Assembly (NCBI GenBank): GCA_963995505.1
Contig: OZ023190.1
Coordinates: forward strand, 11,526,092 to 11,590,091
Length of the DNA stretch: 64,000 nucleotides
Reading direction: 5' to 3'
DNA from: Hypericum androsaemum
Taxonomy: Eukaryota > Streptophyta > Magnoliopsida > Malpighiales > Hypericaceae
The notes under the pieces are model-generated. The model saw only the letters and a program-made list of their open reading frames with translations, had not been told where the DNA came from and did no database searches. Below are positions 10,911 to 23,475 of this stretch, piece by piece; position 1 is the first letter of the stretch; every line of letters starts with the position of its first letter. A program made the translations under genes and the position numbers.

Positions 10911-12001
10911 GTCCTCCGCGGTGCTGGCCTACTGTTTGCTGCCATGGTTGCTCGAATCTCTCTCTCTCTCAAGACTAAGCAGAAGCCTCTCCCACTCCCA
11001 GACTCTCTCTCGTTGGTCTCTGTCAGTTTTCATTTCTCCAGCGAGGTGTCCTATGCCTTCTATGCTGGCGCCCTTCTTCTTACTACCTCCCTCGAGATCT
11101 ACCGAAGTTCTTGGCCCCTCCTAAAGTGCTCATGTGCGGGCCCTACTTTAGTTCTGGCGGGGTTGGTCATTGTAGACGACCTCCCAAACCCCCCCCCCCC
11201 CCCCCAAACACAATCTTGCTGTTCATTTTTATGCGTTTCTTCATGCTTATTTTGTGTTATGTCTGTGTTTTTTCAATTCTGCTTTATGCTTTATCCGAGT
11301 GCTAGTGTCTATCTTTTTACAAGCTCGTGGCTATTTCGATCTTGGTTAGATTCGTCCGACCTTTCTCCGGGTATGCCTGGGGTATAACAAAGGTCTCATC
11401 TGAGATATCTCTGCATTTGTTGCATCTTCAATGTAACTTTGTACCTGTTAGCTGCCTTTTTTATCAGTAGTAGTTTGGTTTGGCTGTTCTCTTTTGAGCT
11501 GCTTTTAACTCTTGTAGTTGATAACATTGCCATGGTCTCTTTCTCTTCCACGATCCCTTCGAGGTTTTTTTGCACTATGTTCACACTGTATTGTTCTATG
11601 TTATTGTCTAGCTTTATATCCATGTATTTGCTTTCATCCTTGAAATCCTATTTTTGAATTTTTCAACGTCATATATGTAATGTAGTTTACCCCTAAAAAA
11701 ATAATTATATGGCCTTACCTTTTCACAACATTAATCAGAATTATGAGCGAAAAAAATACATAAATAATGTTTTTTTTTAATTTTTCATCAAAAAACTACA
11801 TCAAATGCGCAAAAATGCATTACACCAATAGTAATGTTAAACTAAGCATCTCCTAAAAATATTAAAAGATATTTGACTTTCTAAATACCTTTCGATGATA
11901 GGTGATATCTTTGACATTAAACTACTCGATCTGGTATCAACCCGCATGTAGTTTAAAATTGTAGTGACTCTTTATCTTTTCTCAATAGTATTCTCGAGGA
12001 C
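10911..12001. other. Intergenic; open frame without family features, poly-C tract
   Basis: An open frame at 10890-11387 begins inside a TRIM LTR and spans a poly-C tract near 11190-11206. I see no domain in it and treat it as chance. The rest is AT-rich. Confidence 0.5.
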
Positions 12002-12018
12002 AATCTCGATTGTACTCT
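12002..12018. repeat. Left copy of 17-bp target-site duplication of the LINE
   Basis: aatctcgattgtactct here is identical to 17936-17952. It is followed directly by the poly-T that corresponds to the minus-strand LINE tail. Confidence 0.9.
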
Positions 12019-12066
12019 TTTTTTTTTGTCAATTTGAGGGGCGTGAAGGCCCATATATTAGATTAA

Positions 12067-15000
12067 TTAAGAATAAGATAAAGTTACAACTGTACGCGGA
12101 AAGGCGACATCACTAATGTCTCTAAGTAGAAACGAAACAATCACGTTAGGTGGGTTGTAAAAGCATTGAGTTCTGATGGAAATCGTGAACCCCAAGTTGC
12201 CTAGCAAATCGGCACAAGAGTTAGCCTCCTGATATGTGTGTTGGATCTTCACTTGCCACTATCGGCTTTGGATCTCCCGTATGTCGATGAGGAAAGGAGA
12301 GACTGAGGCATTAGTTCTGGTGTCTTCAAGTATATAGTCAGCAACTATTTTCAAGTCAACTTCATGTAGTAGGTTTTTCTTCCCCGCATCCTAGGCAAGT
12401 TGAAGGCCCTTATAGGTGGCCCACAACTCCACCTCTACACTCAAGTATCTTCCTAGGTTCGCTGTTAAACCACCAACCCAAGTTCCGTTCTCATCTCTGA
12501 TTAGTCCCCCAGTTGTTGCCCTATTTATGGAGGTCCCTACGAGCTCCATCCGTATTAAGTTTCAGTCGGCCTGTCAATGGTGGTTGCCAGCCTATAAGCG
12601 CCTCTGCTCTTCGTGGCCGATTTAGCATCCGTGCAACAGACACAACAGCTTCATTCTCTTTTTTGAACCTGTGACATAGCTAGACAAATACATTAGATGA
12701 CCACTTCTCACTCTCTCCCCAAACTTCATAGTTCCTCTAACTCCATATATATAAGATGGAAACAATAAACATCAAACTCCAGGAGGGTTTAGAAGAAATG
12801 TTATGTTCTAGCCATGTCCTTAAATCCTGAGCAAAAAAACTTGTTGGGTTTTGGTTCTCTACTGACAGAAACTACAGCTAAACCCCCCGAATCTTCGGAC
12901 AGTCTCTAATTGCATGGAGGACCATCTCATCATTCTTTTTACAACAAGTGCATATCGTATCATATGTCATATGTCAGTGTTATCGAACTGTATTTGTTAG
13001 AAGTTTCCCATGCCCAACCATCCAAATGGCAGTCTTCATGCGCTGCGGACCATTCCATCTTCAAATGGATGACCACAACTTTAAATTCTCATGTTCATCC
13101 CAATCCCTCAGTAGTGTGTATGCTCACTTAATACTGAATTCACCACTTGGTGAGAGACGCCAGGCTAACACATATTCCTCTCTCTCGTCCCGTGGTGGAG
13201 CTGCACCTACAATAGCATTAAGGGTGTTAGTAGATAGAAAGTGTGCAAACATAGACCAGTTCTGTTCCCATTCTGAGTTCACAACATCTCTCACTTTCCA
13301 ACTCCATAGGCAGAACCGACCATTTTATGCCAGTAACCACAAGGGGCCAAACCGCCACAATGGCTTTTCAAAGTGGAGAATGGCCCGACTTGCAAACTAA
13401 AGTAGGGATCGCGGCATCATCTTTGATATACTTTTCCCACAAAATTTGTGCCCATAAGGTTGTTTTGTTAGAGATAAGACCCTATGCCAGTTTCATGATC
13501 AATGCAAGATTCTGGTCTCTTAGGCTTTTAAAGCCCAAACTATCTTCTTTCTTAGATTGACACACTGTACTCCAGGGAACAGTACATGGTTTCCTCTTAC
13601 CGGTAGTTGACCCCCAGATGAAATTCTATTGAACCTTCTCAATCTCGTCACACAAACCCAGGGGAAGCTTGGCTACTTACATAGAGTAGGTTGGTAGTGC
13701 CGAGAGAACCGCATGTTCTAGTGTTACTCTACCAGTAAAGGACAGATTTTCAGCGCACCATCCATTCAAGCATAACTGTGCTTTCTCTAGAATGTATGCA
13801 TATATTTTTTTGGTCACTCTTTCATGTAACAGTGGCATACCGAGATATTTTTCCAAGTTTTTGGTATTAAAAACACCCAAAACTTATTCTGATTTGCTCG
13901 TTAATGCCGTTGAGACTTTTTGACACAAATAACTTTGTCTTTGCTTGACTCACCTTCTGACCTAAAATAAGTCAGAATTCAATTAGTACTTCATTTGCAA
14001 TCTCTGCTTGAGCAACAGAAGCTTTTAAGAACAATATCAGATCATTCACAAAGAATAAATGTGAGAGCTTAGGACCTCTTTAGGATAATTTCATGGGTTT
14101 CCAAGCACCTTGTTCAATTCACATATTGATAATATGATTCAGCCGTTCCAAACAGAGGACAAAATGTATAGCGAGAGGGGGTCTCCTTGATGGATACCCC
14201 TTGAAGGATAAAAAAATAAAGTCTTTTCACCATTTCATATAATTTGCATAGACACTGTAGATATGCATGCAAGAATCAGATTAACGAAACAAGGGGAAAG
14301 GTTAAGAAGGGAAAGAGTCTCCCTGACAAATGACCACTGGATACGACCGTACGCCTTTTCAAGGTCAATCTTTAATGCCATTAATATTTTTTCCGTTCGC
14401 CTGGTCTTCATTGTATGTATCACCTCTTGCACCGTGACAATGTTTCCAATAATGAGTCTCACTGGTACAAAGCTGCTCTGGTGGACACCCACCCAATTCG
14501 GCATATGCTCCCGTAGTCGCGACGCTAAAAGCTTAGTAATGATCTTAAGTGATACATTACATAGGCTTAGTAATGATCTTTGGAATGAGTACCAAAGCTG
14601 TATCATTAGTAGCTTTAGGTGACCATTCCCGGTAAAAACTTTTTGCACATGAGTGATGACTGTCTCTTTAATAATTTCCAGTGCTTTTGGTAAAATGCTG
14701 CATTTAGTCCATCGGGGTCAGGGGCCTTGAGGGGTGCAATGTCAAATACCACCTTCTTTATCTCAGCAGCCGATGTAATGTTTCCAAGGTTTTTATGTTA
14801 TGCTTCCGAAATAGCATGAAAAGCATTCGGCCAGATTACTCCAGAACGTTGCGCAATAGCATCCTCTTTGTACACATCTGCATAAAGCTTGGTGAGAAGC
14901 CTCTTTAGCTCTTCTAGTGCGTTAATCCACTTCACATCTTCATATTTTAGGCCTTTTATTTTGTTTCTTTTACGTTGTATCTTCATGGAAGCATGAAAAA

Positions 15001-16030
15001 ATGTAGTGTTTCTATCTCCATTAAGAAGATACTTTTTCCTGGCCTTCTGTGCCCACAACATTTCCTCTTGGACTAATATACGCTCTAGATCGAGTCTCGA
15101 CCTTTTCTCTAAGTTGTAAAGGAATAGATTAGGTCTGATTTGCAAAGATTTTTAAATACCTCAGATACGGTTGAGCAGCTTCCTCTTTCGATATAATATA
15201 TTTCCAAACTTCTCTTTATTCCAAACCTTAACCCTCTGCATAAAAAAGTCACAAGCAACTGGTGGAGTTTTGGTCGATTTCCATGCACTGGCTACAAAAC
15301 TTTGAAACCTTGGGTCAATCTGTCATGCAACTTGATACCAAAAAAGGCATTCTCCCAGTTTCAAGCTCAGTTCTAAATTGAGCTGGATGACAATAAGACA
15401 ATAATCTGACTTAATTTTGGGAAGATGTTGGAAAAATGCTTCCGGGAAGGTTAAACGCCATGACAGATTGGCGATACCTCAATCTAGATGCTCATGCACC
15501 CCCCATCTTACCCATGTGTATTTGGGCCCGACGAAGCCAAGGTTAATAAGTTCATTTTCCTCTAGCCACTATTTTAATTGTATGCGCTTCCTCCCTAAGA
15601 TAGGGGCACCTCCGAGTTTTCCATCCCAAGGGAGGAAATGTTAAAGCCACATTCTAGCAACCAAGGCAGATTATTAGTATTAGATATACAATTCAATTTT
15701 TGCCACAGTATTCTCGAAAAACTGGGTTAGGATTCTCGTAAATAACTGAGAAGGCCCATTGCAAGTTCGTGGAATCATCCATAGTCATATGTATTGTTTA
15801 TCCATTTCAACTATAGTAATTTTCGTAGTATGCTGATTCCAAAGAATCCAGATTCCTCCGGAGAATCCTTGCATTGGAGCTTGGATTATAGTGGAGTAAC
15901 CTAAGGCCTTAGCCAGAATTACAGCACGCATCCCAAAAATCCAGATTTCTAAGAAGACCAAGATAGTTGGCCTATTCATTATGATTAAGTTTTTCACAGT
16001 AGCCCTAAACAGGGGGCTTAGTACCCCCTG
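12067..16030 (-). pseudogene. LINE ORF2 remnant: endonuclease, reverse transcriptase, RNase H
   Basis: Minus-strand pieces: 15997-15785 is endonuclease-like (GFSGGIWILW). Positions 15145-14798 resemble the endonuclease-RT linker (KYLLNGDRNTTFFHASMK). Positions 14648-14235 are reverse transcriptase (ALKIDLEKAYGR, with a second Asp replaced by Gly). Around 14075-14041 the catalytic motif reads FVND instead of the usual FADD, so activity is lost. Positions 13880-13677 are the RT thumb region (KYLGMPLLHERV, GRVTLEHAVL). Positions 12252-12067 are RNase H-like (QEANSCADLLGNLG). Many stops and frameshifts separate the pieces. Confidence 0.85.
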
Positions 16031-16283
16031 AATAGGGAGGGTTTATGATCTCTTCACATGTCCAAGACTAGGTTCTGGATGTATGGCCAAAGTTCTCCCC
16101 TTCTTCGTCGTTGGGGATGTCAGAATGTGCCTCTGATCCTAAGTGGAGACTACCTCATGTATCCTTACAAGGTCGACTGAGTTGTGCGTTCTCCTTCATC
16201 TTGGTAAACACGGACAGGTCGACATCCTCCATTGCGGTGTCCGGTGGCTTGTCACAGTGGTTGGACTGAAGTCTACTGCTTTT

Positions 16284-17692
16284 CTACGGTGTGGGACCTT
16301 TGGAAGTATCCCCAATTGGGTCCACCAGCATAGCCATTGAAGTATTGGTGGTCGGGTTGTTTAGATTGATGGTAGGGATGACCTCTTTCCCAAAGAGCTG
16401 GTGGAGGGTTTCCTCTGGGGTTGTCTGTTGTTGGGGAATTGGGATGTCTTTTGGTAGCTGCTTCTCCTGGGAGTTGGGCTTGGCCTTAGTAGGCTTAAGT
16501 TCATGGTTTTTAGTGTTCCTAATGGGTTGCTTGGCTATGGTCTTAGTAACATTTTCTTTTGGACTTGCCCCATGTATGGGCTTTGGCATAGGGTTGACTA
16601 GTCCTTTATTGGGCTTTGTTTTACTAGCTTTACTTTTGATAGTGGACCCATCCTTACCCTTATTAGCTCTGGCAAATCAGAAAGAGTCGTTGCCAAAACT
16701 TTGAACGTTGATGCCTGAATTGGTGAAACATCCACCTTTTCCCTTTGGTTTCCTGCTTTTGTTTTTGCCAAAACAGGTAAGTTTTCCAAAAATGGTGCTT
16801 GGTTCAAGAATCGCTTACCTCAGCCTCTTTTTTGCACACTCATCCAGTCCCCAAAATGATTTGTGACTTCTAGGTTCAAGAATCGCTTATCTTTGCCTCT
16901 TCGGCCATGGAGGGGCAATTGGGTTTGTAATGCCCGTATTTACCACACTTAAAGAAAATTAAGTACATTCCTTTGTACTGGACTCGATAAACTCGGTGGC
17001 AGGCCCTGAAATGGGAGCGAAGTGGCTTAGTGAGATTGACTTCAACACAAATTCTAGTGAATTTACCTCGTAGGCACTGATCAGTATGCGTGTCGATCTG
17101 GATCAGGGTTCCAATTTGACGTGAAATGTTCCAGAGGAAGGTCATATCATAGAACTTAATGCCTAAGTTTGGTACGCGGACCTAGACCACAGTGCTCTGG
17201 ATCTCCTCTTCCTCTGGGTCAAAATCTAGAACCCAGCGACAGACCGTGATGTATCGATCAGCGATCATCCACGGTTCATCCATCAGTATGTGTCAGTATT
17301 CTTAAATAGATTGAGGTCGAACTATGAAGTAATCACATCCCAGATCGATCAACACAAAGTCTGGCAAAATGCCTCAAAGCTGAGTCAGTCTCCGTTTCAA
17401 GTTTGGGTAAGCAATCTTGTAGCCCAAAATCTTGATGATTAGAATTTTCCACCACGGCTTGCGCATTCAGATTTTGTCTTCTTTAGTGAGCCTAATGGTT
17501 GGACAATCTGGGTCGTCCTCTCCCTCATCCTCTGAATCGCTAGACGCCACCTCATCATACTCGAACTCCTGGCTATATGGATCTGTTGAGATATTAGATG
17601 TTGAGCTATCCCTCATAGTTGCATCTTTAAATAAAATTTTTCTCTTCCTCTTAGAATTTGGATTGTCAGAACTTGCATCCTCTGCCGTGAAA

Positions 17693-17728
<36 letters not shown>

Positions 17729-17834
17729 CACTTGGGCCATCTTCACATCGCACTTTCTTGCCCCCTCGAGGAGGTGTTGGAAGTATAGGTGGGAGCCTTG
17801 CCCTGGCTCCCCTAGGGGGACCTCCATCGAACAC
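16284..17834 (-). pseudogene. LINE ORF1 (gag-like) remnant with degenerate zinc knuckle
   Basis: The minus strand from 17834 starts MFDGGPPRG, typical of plant L1 ORF1. Positions 17145-16876 contain a CCHC zinc knuckle in which the first Cys is Phe (FFKCGKYGHYKPNC), so metal binding is probably lost. A run of about 30 G on the plus strand near 17697-17727 encodes polyproline on the minus strand and has probably expanded by slippage. Proline-rich sequence follows to 16284. Confidence 0.75.
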
Positions 17835-17935
17835 TTGGTTGCTTATTTCTCTTTGGCTTCTAATTGAGTGGAAATTCTCTCACTAGAAAGTTAGAAAGAT
17901 GTGGTATTTTTCTCATTACTTCATCGCTCTTTTTG

Positions 17936-17952
17936 AATCTCGATTGTACTCT
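17936..17952. repeat. Right copy of 17-bp LINE target-site duplication
   Basis: Identical to 12002-12018. Together they mark the insertion point. Confidence 0.9.
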
Positions 17953-19360
17953 ATTAGATTCCAGACCATTTCTTTTCATCTTTAGGCTCGTGCTCCATCG
18001 GTCCGCTTACCTTCTCCCTTTTTTCTTTAAATATTAGCCAACCCACTATTGGGTTAATGGCCATCATTTTAACCCATTGTTGGTGAGTTTTCATGGCTAG
18101 ATCCGCCTCTCGACCCGACAAGATTCGGGTGGCCCTTGAAATCACTTTTTGAGCACGACACTTCAACTTCTCCCTCCGTAGTTTTGAGTTTCGGCGAGTT
18201 TCCGCCGGCCCTTCAGATATTGAAGTATTGAACGTAATATAAAGTCTTATTGTCATAATCATCTTTTCTAAATCTAGAAAGCTTTATGAATCACTTATCT
18301 ATTCGTTCGGCCACTAGAAATCGAAAGTCATTGAATAAGAGGTAATTTATTTTATTTTTTTATGAGAGTGAGATCTAAAAAGAGTAGAATTGAAATAGTA
18401 AACCTCTACTCTTTATTACAAAATGAAATGGAGAAAAAAAACATGTCTAAGAAGAAATACATATTGCTCAAAGTTGTGTGATACTATTTCCAGCTGCTAG
18501 CCCCTTACTCTATACTTTCTCAATTTTTCGAGTCAATTTACATCTATTTAAAAACATATTGCATAAATTGAATACGTTATTCAGTATATTACTCGGACCA
18601 AAGTATAAAGACGATGACGAAATAGTAAGAGCGAATCTTGACGAACAAGCAAATTGCAGGATTTGTATAAAGCATCATCCTACATTTTATCTCAAGGAAC
18701 CTGATTCGCGTAATCCAACCTAATTTCCTCTCCAAGCCAATCAATCACCTTTGTCATATAATTGCTCCAAATTATTTTTAACCGTTTAAATTTGACACGT
18801 GGCCGCTGTTTTTGAGAGGTGGGACTTCATTGCTAAGCTCAAATACACCCAAACATCGTCCACCTTTTTTACAGTTTCCCCCAAATAGGTGCAATTGGTG
18901 CTCACGCAAATAAACTAAAGTGTGAAACATTAACTGATGTGTTTTTTTTTTGGTAAGTAAATTTTATTTATTTATTATTAATAATAATATAGTAGTCGTA
19001 TAGTAGTAGAATCTTATTATTTACAATGGTGCTCTCTCTTACCGAGATCTATATATTGGTCAATTTATTTCATCTCTAGCATTATTTTCTATGTTGATTT
19101 AGTTTATTTTGTGTTGATTTTGATTAATCGAGTTCGGATCTGATTTTTTTAAATTTTTTCGGTTTGGGTTGGAAAAAATCTAGTCAAACTGTCCACTCCG
19201 AGTCAGAAAAATTGACAAACCCGCCCGCTCTGATCGGATTTCGTCTGTTTGGTAAGGTTGGCGTCCTGACCACCTTTTTGACCCAAGTTTGAGTCTGATT
19301 CGTGGAACGACTGGTCGGCCTGCCAGTCGGACTACATTTTTAAAAATTATGGTCTCAAGC
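17953..19360. other. Intergenic with a dispersed repeat at 19050-19340
   Basis: No gene is supported. 19050-19340 resembles 34800-35060 (shared gcattattttctatgttgat and gttcggatctgattttttt), so it is a dispersed repeat family also present near RAD9. Confidence 0.5.
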
Positions 19361-22300
19361 ATAGTAAATTGTTTTTTAATTAAAAAATACATTGTAAATT
19401 ACTTTTTACTTATCTAAAAGTAGTTCCATGGAGGATTTATTTACAAACATAAAATAACAAGCAACTATTGTAGAATAAATTGTGTGTGAATGGGTCATTT
19501 CGAACCATTTGGACTGAAAGACCGACACCGGCATGTCATGTTTACAACACCGGCAAGCACAGTTATATGATAATGGCCCGCGTGCTATGATACTAGCAAG
19601 CCCAGTTAGCGATAATGGCATGTTGGTGATCCCCTGCCGCGTACGAGCTTTTTTCATTTTTGTCCCTGGATTTTAAATTTTTTGCAAAAAAATTCCTACA
19701 TGTCTTTATTCCAAATGGTTCGGAATGGGCTCATTCTGGACCCAATCCAAGCCCCAATTACTGTCTTGTTTTGTTCTATCAATTTTTCTGAAAGTTCAAT
19801 CCAAAGTTTATAAATCTCAAAATTTTCCCTTTACGCACTAGTAAGACAATTCAATTTAACAGTGTGTTTGAGAGGGTGAATATTTCAAATTGCGATGTTT
19901 CCGATTTTCAATATTTAAAGGTGGCGGACAATTCAAAAAATATATATAGGTTAGATGAATTTTTTTTAATATAAAATTGTAAAAAAGTGATCCAACAGAA
20001 CGAGAAATACAAATAGGTAGACCTCTCAATATTTAATCATGGAAATCATTCAACCCTATCAAATTGAAAAGTCAACTATCTCAACCTAAATTATTGCTTT
20101 TCTTTAGCAAGAATGAATCGCACATTTTCAAAGTACATGATGAATTATTTTCTACTTCAAAAAACAATGTCAACTCTCTCAAGCACTTGAAATTTGATAC
20201 CATTTATCTAAGACGAATAGCAACACAAAATCCCATTTCATGTATTATCTTACCCAGGCTTTTTAAAAAAAATTATAAATTTTCACACCAAATAATTACA
20301 CATGTAGGGATTAAACTCTGAACACCATCAATCCCGAACACGTGTTGTGTCTTTCCTTCTCTTCTTTTCTTTCCGTGAGATTAGGTCTGATCAGAAATTC
20401 ATGTTTGTCGAATTCGAATCTGAATTGAACGAATCTGAATTGAAAAACACTTTTTTATAAGTAATTCAACAACATCTAAATTGAACTTTCTGAACAAGTA
20501 TGTCTCTAATCTTTATTCCATTGTAAAATCCATTCAATTTTTATCGTTTGAGCAATGTGTTTATTAGTATATATTTTGTACAGTTTTGGAGTCATTAATA
20601 CTTGTAAGAAATTAAAGAATGATCTTATGATTATTATTAGTGGTTGGTATGAGTCATCCAACAAAGATATTCCAGAAAGTGGACAATGATGCAAAGCAAG
20701 TAAGTCCCGTAAAACTACAAGAAATGGCACAAAATTTAATGTCACGTTTGTCTAAGATCAAACCTAAAGCAAAGCTAAGCCCAAAAAAGGGGCATTTCAA
20801 AACAGTCTGGTCTGCTTTGAGCCAGATACCCGGTCTAAAAGGTTTACGAGATTCAACGTACTCAAGGTGATCCTCATTTACCTTATTTTCTCAATGCGGA
20901 AGATATAGGTTTTATTCTCTTTTTTATTATCTCGCATCACTGACCCTTTTGTGGTGGTTTACTAAGATTACCACTTTCTTATGTTACCTGCTTGCGGAAC
21001 TAGAAGAGTATAGCAAGAAAAGGTAGGAATTGCGACAAGTAATGTCTTCCTTCAAAAATTAGCACTATTGGCATCCGCCATGCCAATTTATCACGGAGAG
21101 GCCTATTCCCATAGGCTCTGAACTTCCGTCCTACGAGCAACCGATCAGCAATAGCCAGCAGAGAAACCAAAGTATTAAACAGCTTCGTTGTTCCTCACCC
21201 GCCCAGCGCAACAGGATTGCATACGACTGCAGAATTTTGCAGCTCCACTTGCAACAGCCACAAGGATACTTATTGAATGTGTATTCAATAAAACATAATT
21301 ACTTTCGGACCTGTTCTATTCACTGAGCAACAGCCCCATTGCAGCAACGGCCAACATGAAGATCTCATCTTAGGGACAAGCTTACCAAGAATTCAAATGG
21401 TGGAAGAATTGAAACATCATCAATGTAACTAACAGGTTGACTGCATTCTTGTCCCAAATCACATGTCAAGTCTCTGAAGAACAAAATGAAATAGCGGACA
21501 ATCTATCAAGAAGCTGAGAACATCGGCAATCCGATAACTAGATCTAAACACCATCCTCAGGGTCTATTTTATCAGAAGCAATTCCCTCCCACTGCTCTCA
21601 ACATCAACCAACCACAGCGGAGCTCAGTCTTCCTCTTCAGCCAGAGCCTATCGATGGCACTGTCAGCGTCACCCTGGAAAAACCAGAGCAATATAACGTG
21701 AGTGTTATTATACTAAACTAATCCAAGGTAATATCCAATCAATCATCAATAATAATCAATGTCAGAACACAATGCAATCGTCAATACACATTCAAATGAT
21801 CGGAATCCACATCAAGCCTTACATTAAACCGAAGTACAAGCTCTCACCAATATAAACTAGCATATTAGAATAAATAATCATGAGATGGCCCTTTGGAAAA
21901 ATTCTCCTCGCGCGATTTGGCAAATCGTCTAGGGGTTGAAGGAAGTGACGAAATTGAGACTATCATCAGGGGCAACTCGTAAGGCGATAGAAGGTGCTTA
22001 GAAATGTCGCGGAGTGGTCTTTGTGGGCCGGATTTTCTAAGGAGATATGTTACCAGGATGCTAATGTTTACATGGGCGCGACTGGACGATGGTTTGTTGT
22101 TGCTGGAAAGAACTACGGTGTTGTACATTACAAGGGTATTAGATCATCATAGTATAATGATTGTATATAGAGTTTGGCTGATTTTGCTTACCTTAAGCGA
22201 GCGAGGCAAAATATTTAATAGTATAACCATAAACCCAACCAGAGAAACTGAATGGCAAGCATAATAGGAGATGGTTCAAGCATTCTCATACCGAAGAAAA

Positions 22301-22735
22301 TAGTCAAATCAACATCAGTCCACGACTGTCCCCAATCCGAGAAACCAAAAGGCCAAAAGTACTTTCTAAAAAAAAACCCAAAAGTACTTCCTAAACAAAA
22401 ATGATTGTTTTGTAAAACTTTGCCCCGGATTCGAGAAACCTAATCTGAAATATCCAAGCCCATGAATCGAAAATTCAACACAAATACAAAAAGGGCAATA
22501 TGGGAAAAAAGACCTGGGCACGGACGAATCCGCAAAGAGCATAGGTGGTGAACTGGCCAAGGTAACGGCCGTTGGCGTCAACGTGGCTGATGTTGATCTG
22601 GACGGAAGCATGGTCCTTGGAGGTGATCAGCCTGTTCGTGGCCGAGCTACACACCCAACAGCATCACCATATACGAAATTACTTCCCTGCCCTTTGGATC
22701 TTTTCTATCTCTACATAAATCGCAATCGTCAAATA
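19361..22735. repeat. Segmental duplication, copy A
   Basis: Colinear with copy B (28578-31690). Shared blocks include aaaagtagttccatg, the gagagggtgaatatttcaaa stretch, the cattcaaccctatc stretch, the cttattcccataggctctga region and the eS21 exon 2-3 region. Copy A has extra sequence at about 19470-19765 and 20320-20950 but lacks the SINE and the 29517-30092 insertion of copy B. Similarity ends near 22735, before the eS21 first exon. Confidence 0.8.
21617..22646 (-). pseudogene. Decayed ribosomal protein eS21 (RPS21) copy
   Basis: Minus strand. The exon 2-like block 22646-22514 has the same length (133 nt) and the same splice borders as the intact gene, but carries changes such as INIGH to INISH and GRYTGQ to GRYLGQ. 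The exon 3-like block 21673-21617 has WQKRK changed to WLKRK. An 8-bp deletion removes the last Gln and the stop, so the frame runs on. Exon 1 and the promoter are absent because homology with copy B stops at about 22735. Without a start codon exon it should not make eS21. Confidence 0.88.
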
Positions 22736-23470
22736 ACAAATTTTGCCTTTTCCAATTCAGTAAACTTGTGAATATCAAAATATATCTCCATATTGGCAAA
22801 CCACTTAAAAGTAGAAATCCGTAAATAAGGTACCTTAGAATCCATCATCTTCAATTGAGTCCAAAAAGATCAATCTACAATTTCTCAAAACTTGTTGGGA
22901 CCAAACTGAAACTTTACTCACTGGAAAATTATGAATCGGTCAAAAATTTCTGCAAGAATTCTCAAAAAGTCCACAAAGCTCTGACAAGTACCATCGGTTC
23001 TCAAACTTATGTCAGGTACATAATCAGTCCCAAACTTCCCACAATTTTCGATTCAGTCCAAACTAATACCCAATTCATGACAAACCCTAATTTTAGTAAA
23101 GGGGGAAATTTCAAACCGGGAACCACCACAAGGGCGGCGGACGAACTGCTGCAGGACGGTGGACCAGCATACTGGGCACGGGAGAGCAATGTAGAGTGGT
23201 GCAGGCGGTTCGCAGCGGCGCGGTCTCTCATTTGACAAACTCGCAGATCAGGTTCTCCTCCTCACGCGCGGAGAGAGGCAGATGGCTGGGACGACAGTGG
23301 CGCCGGAGTTCGACAGTGGGCACTGGAGGGTTCTTCGTCAAAGCCCCAAATACAGGTTCTGCCTTCTTTTTTTTCCTTTTTTTTATAGATGCACACAGAT
23401 CACGAGGATCAAACACCGCGAGCAATGAACCTGACTCTGATACTAACTGATGCAGCATGGATGCGATGGG
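22736..23470. other. Intergenic, no gene recognised
   Basis: AT-rich at first, then GC-richer around 23110-23340. Open frames on both strands overlap without domain features. Confidence 0.45.
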
Positions 23471-23475
23471 CCACA

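Larger units (their letters stand above)
12019..17935 (-). mobile_element. Near full-length L1-type LINE, inactivated
   Basis: An element of about 5.9 kb on the minus strand is bounded by a perfect 17-bp target-site duplication and ends in poly(A) (plus-strand poly-T from 12018). In order on the minus strand it carries ORF1 with a zinc-knuckle remnant (17834-16284), an endonuclease remnant (15997-15785), reverse transcriptase (14648-13677) and an RNase H tail (about 12700-12067). All frames are broken by stops and shifts. The intact duplication shows it inserted as one unit and decayed in place. Confidence 0.9.

Noticed and set aside
10890..11387. 165-aa open frame
   Set aside because: It starts in a TRIM LTR, crosses a poly-C tract and shows no domain, so it is taken as chance.
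16284..16704. Plus-strand open frame encoding a hydrophobic Leu/Gly/Val-rich product
   Set aside because: It is the antisense shadow of the Pro/Lys-rich LINE ORF1 remnant.
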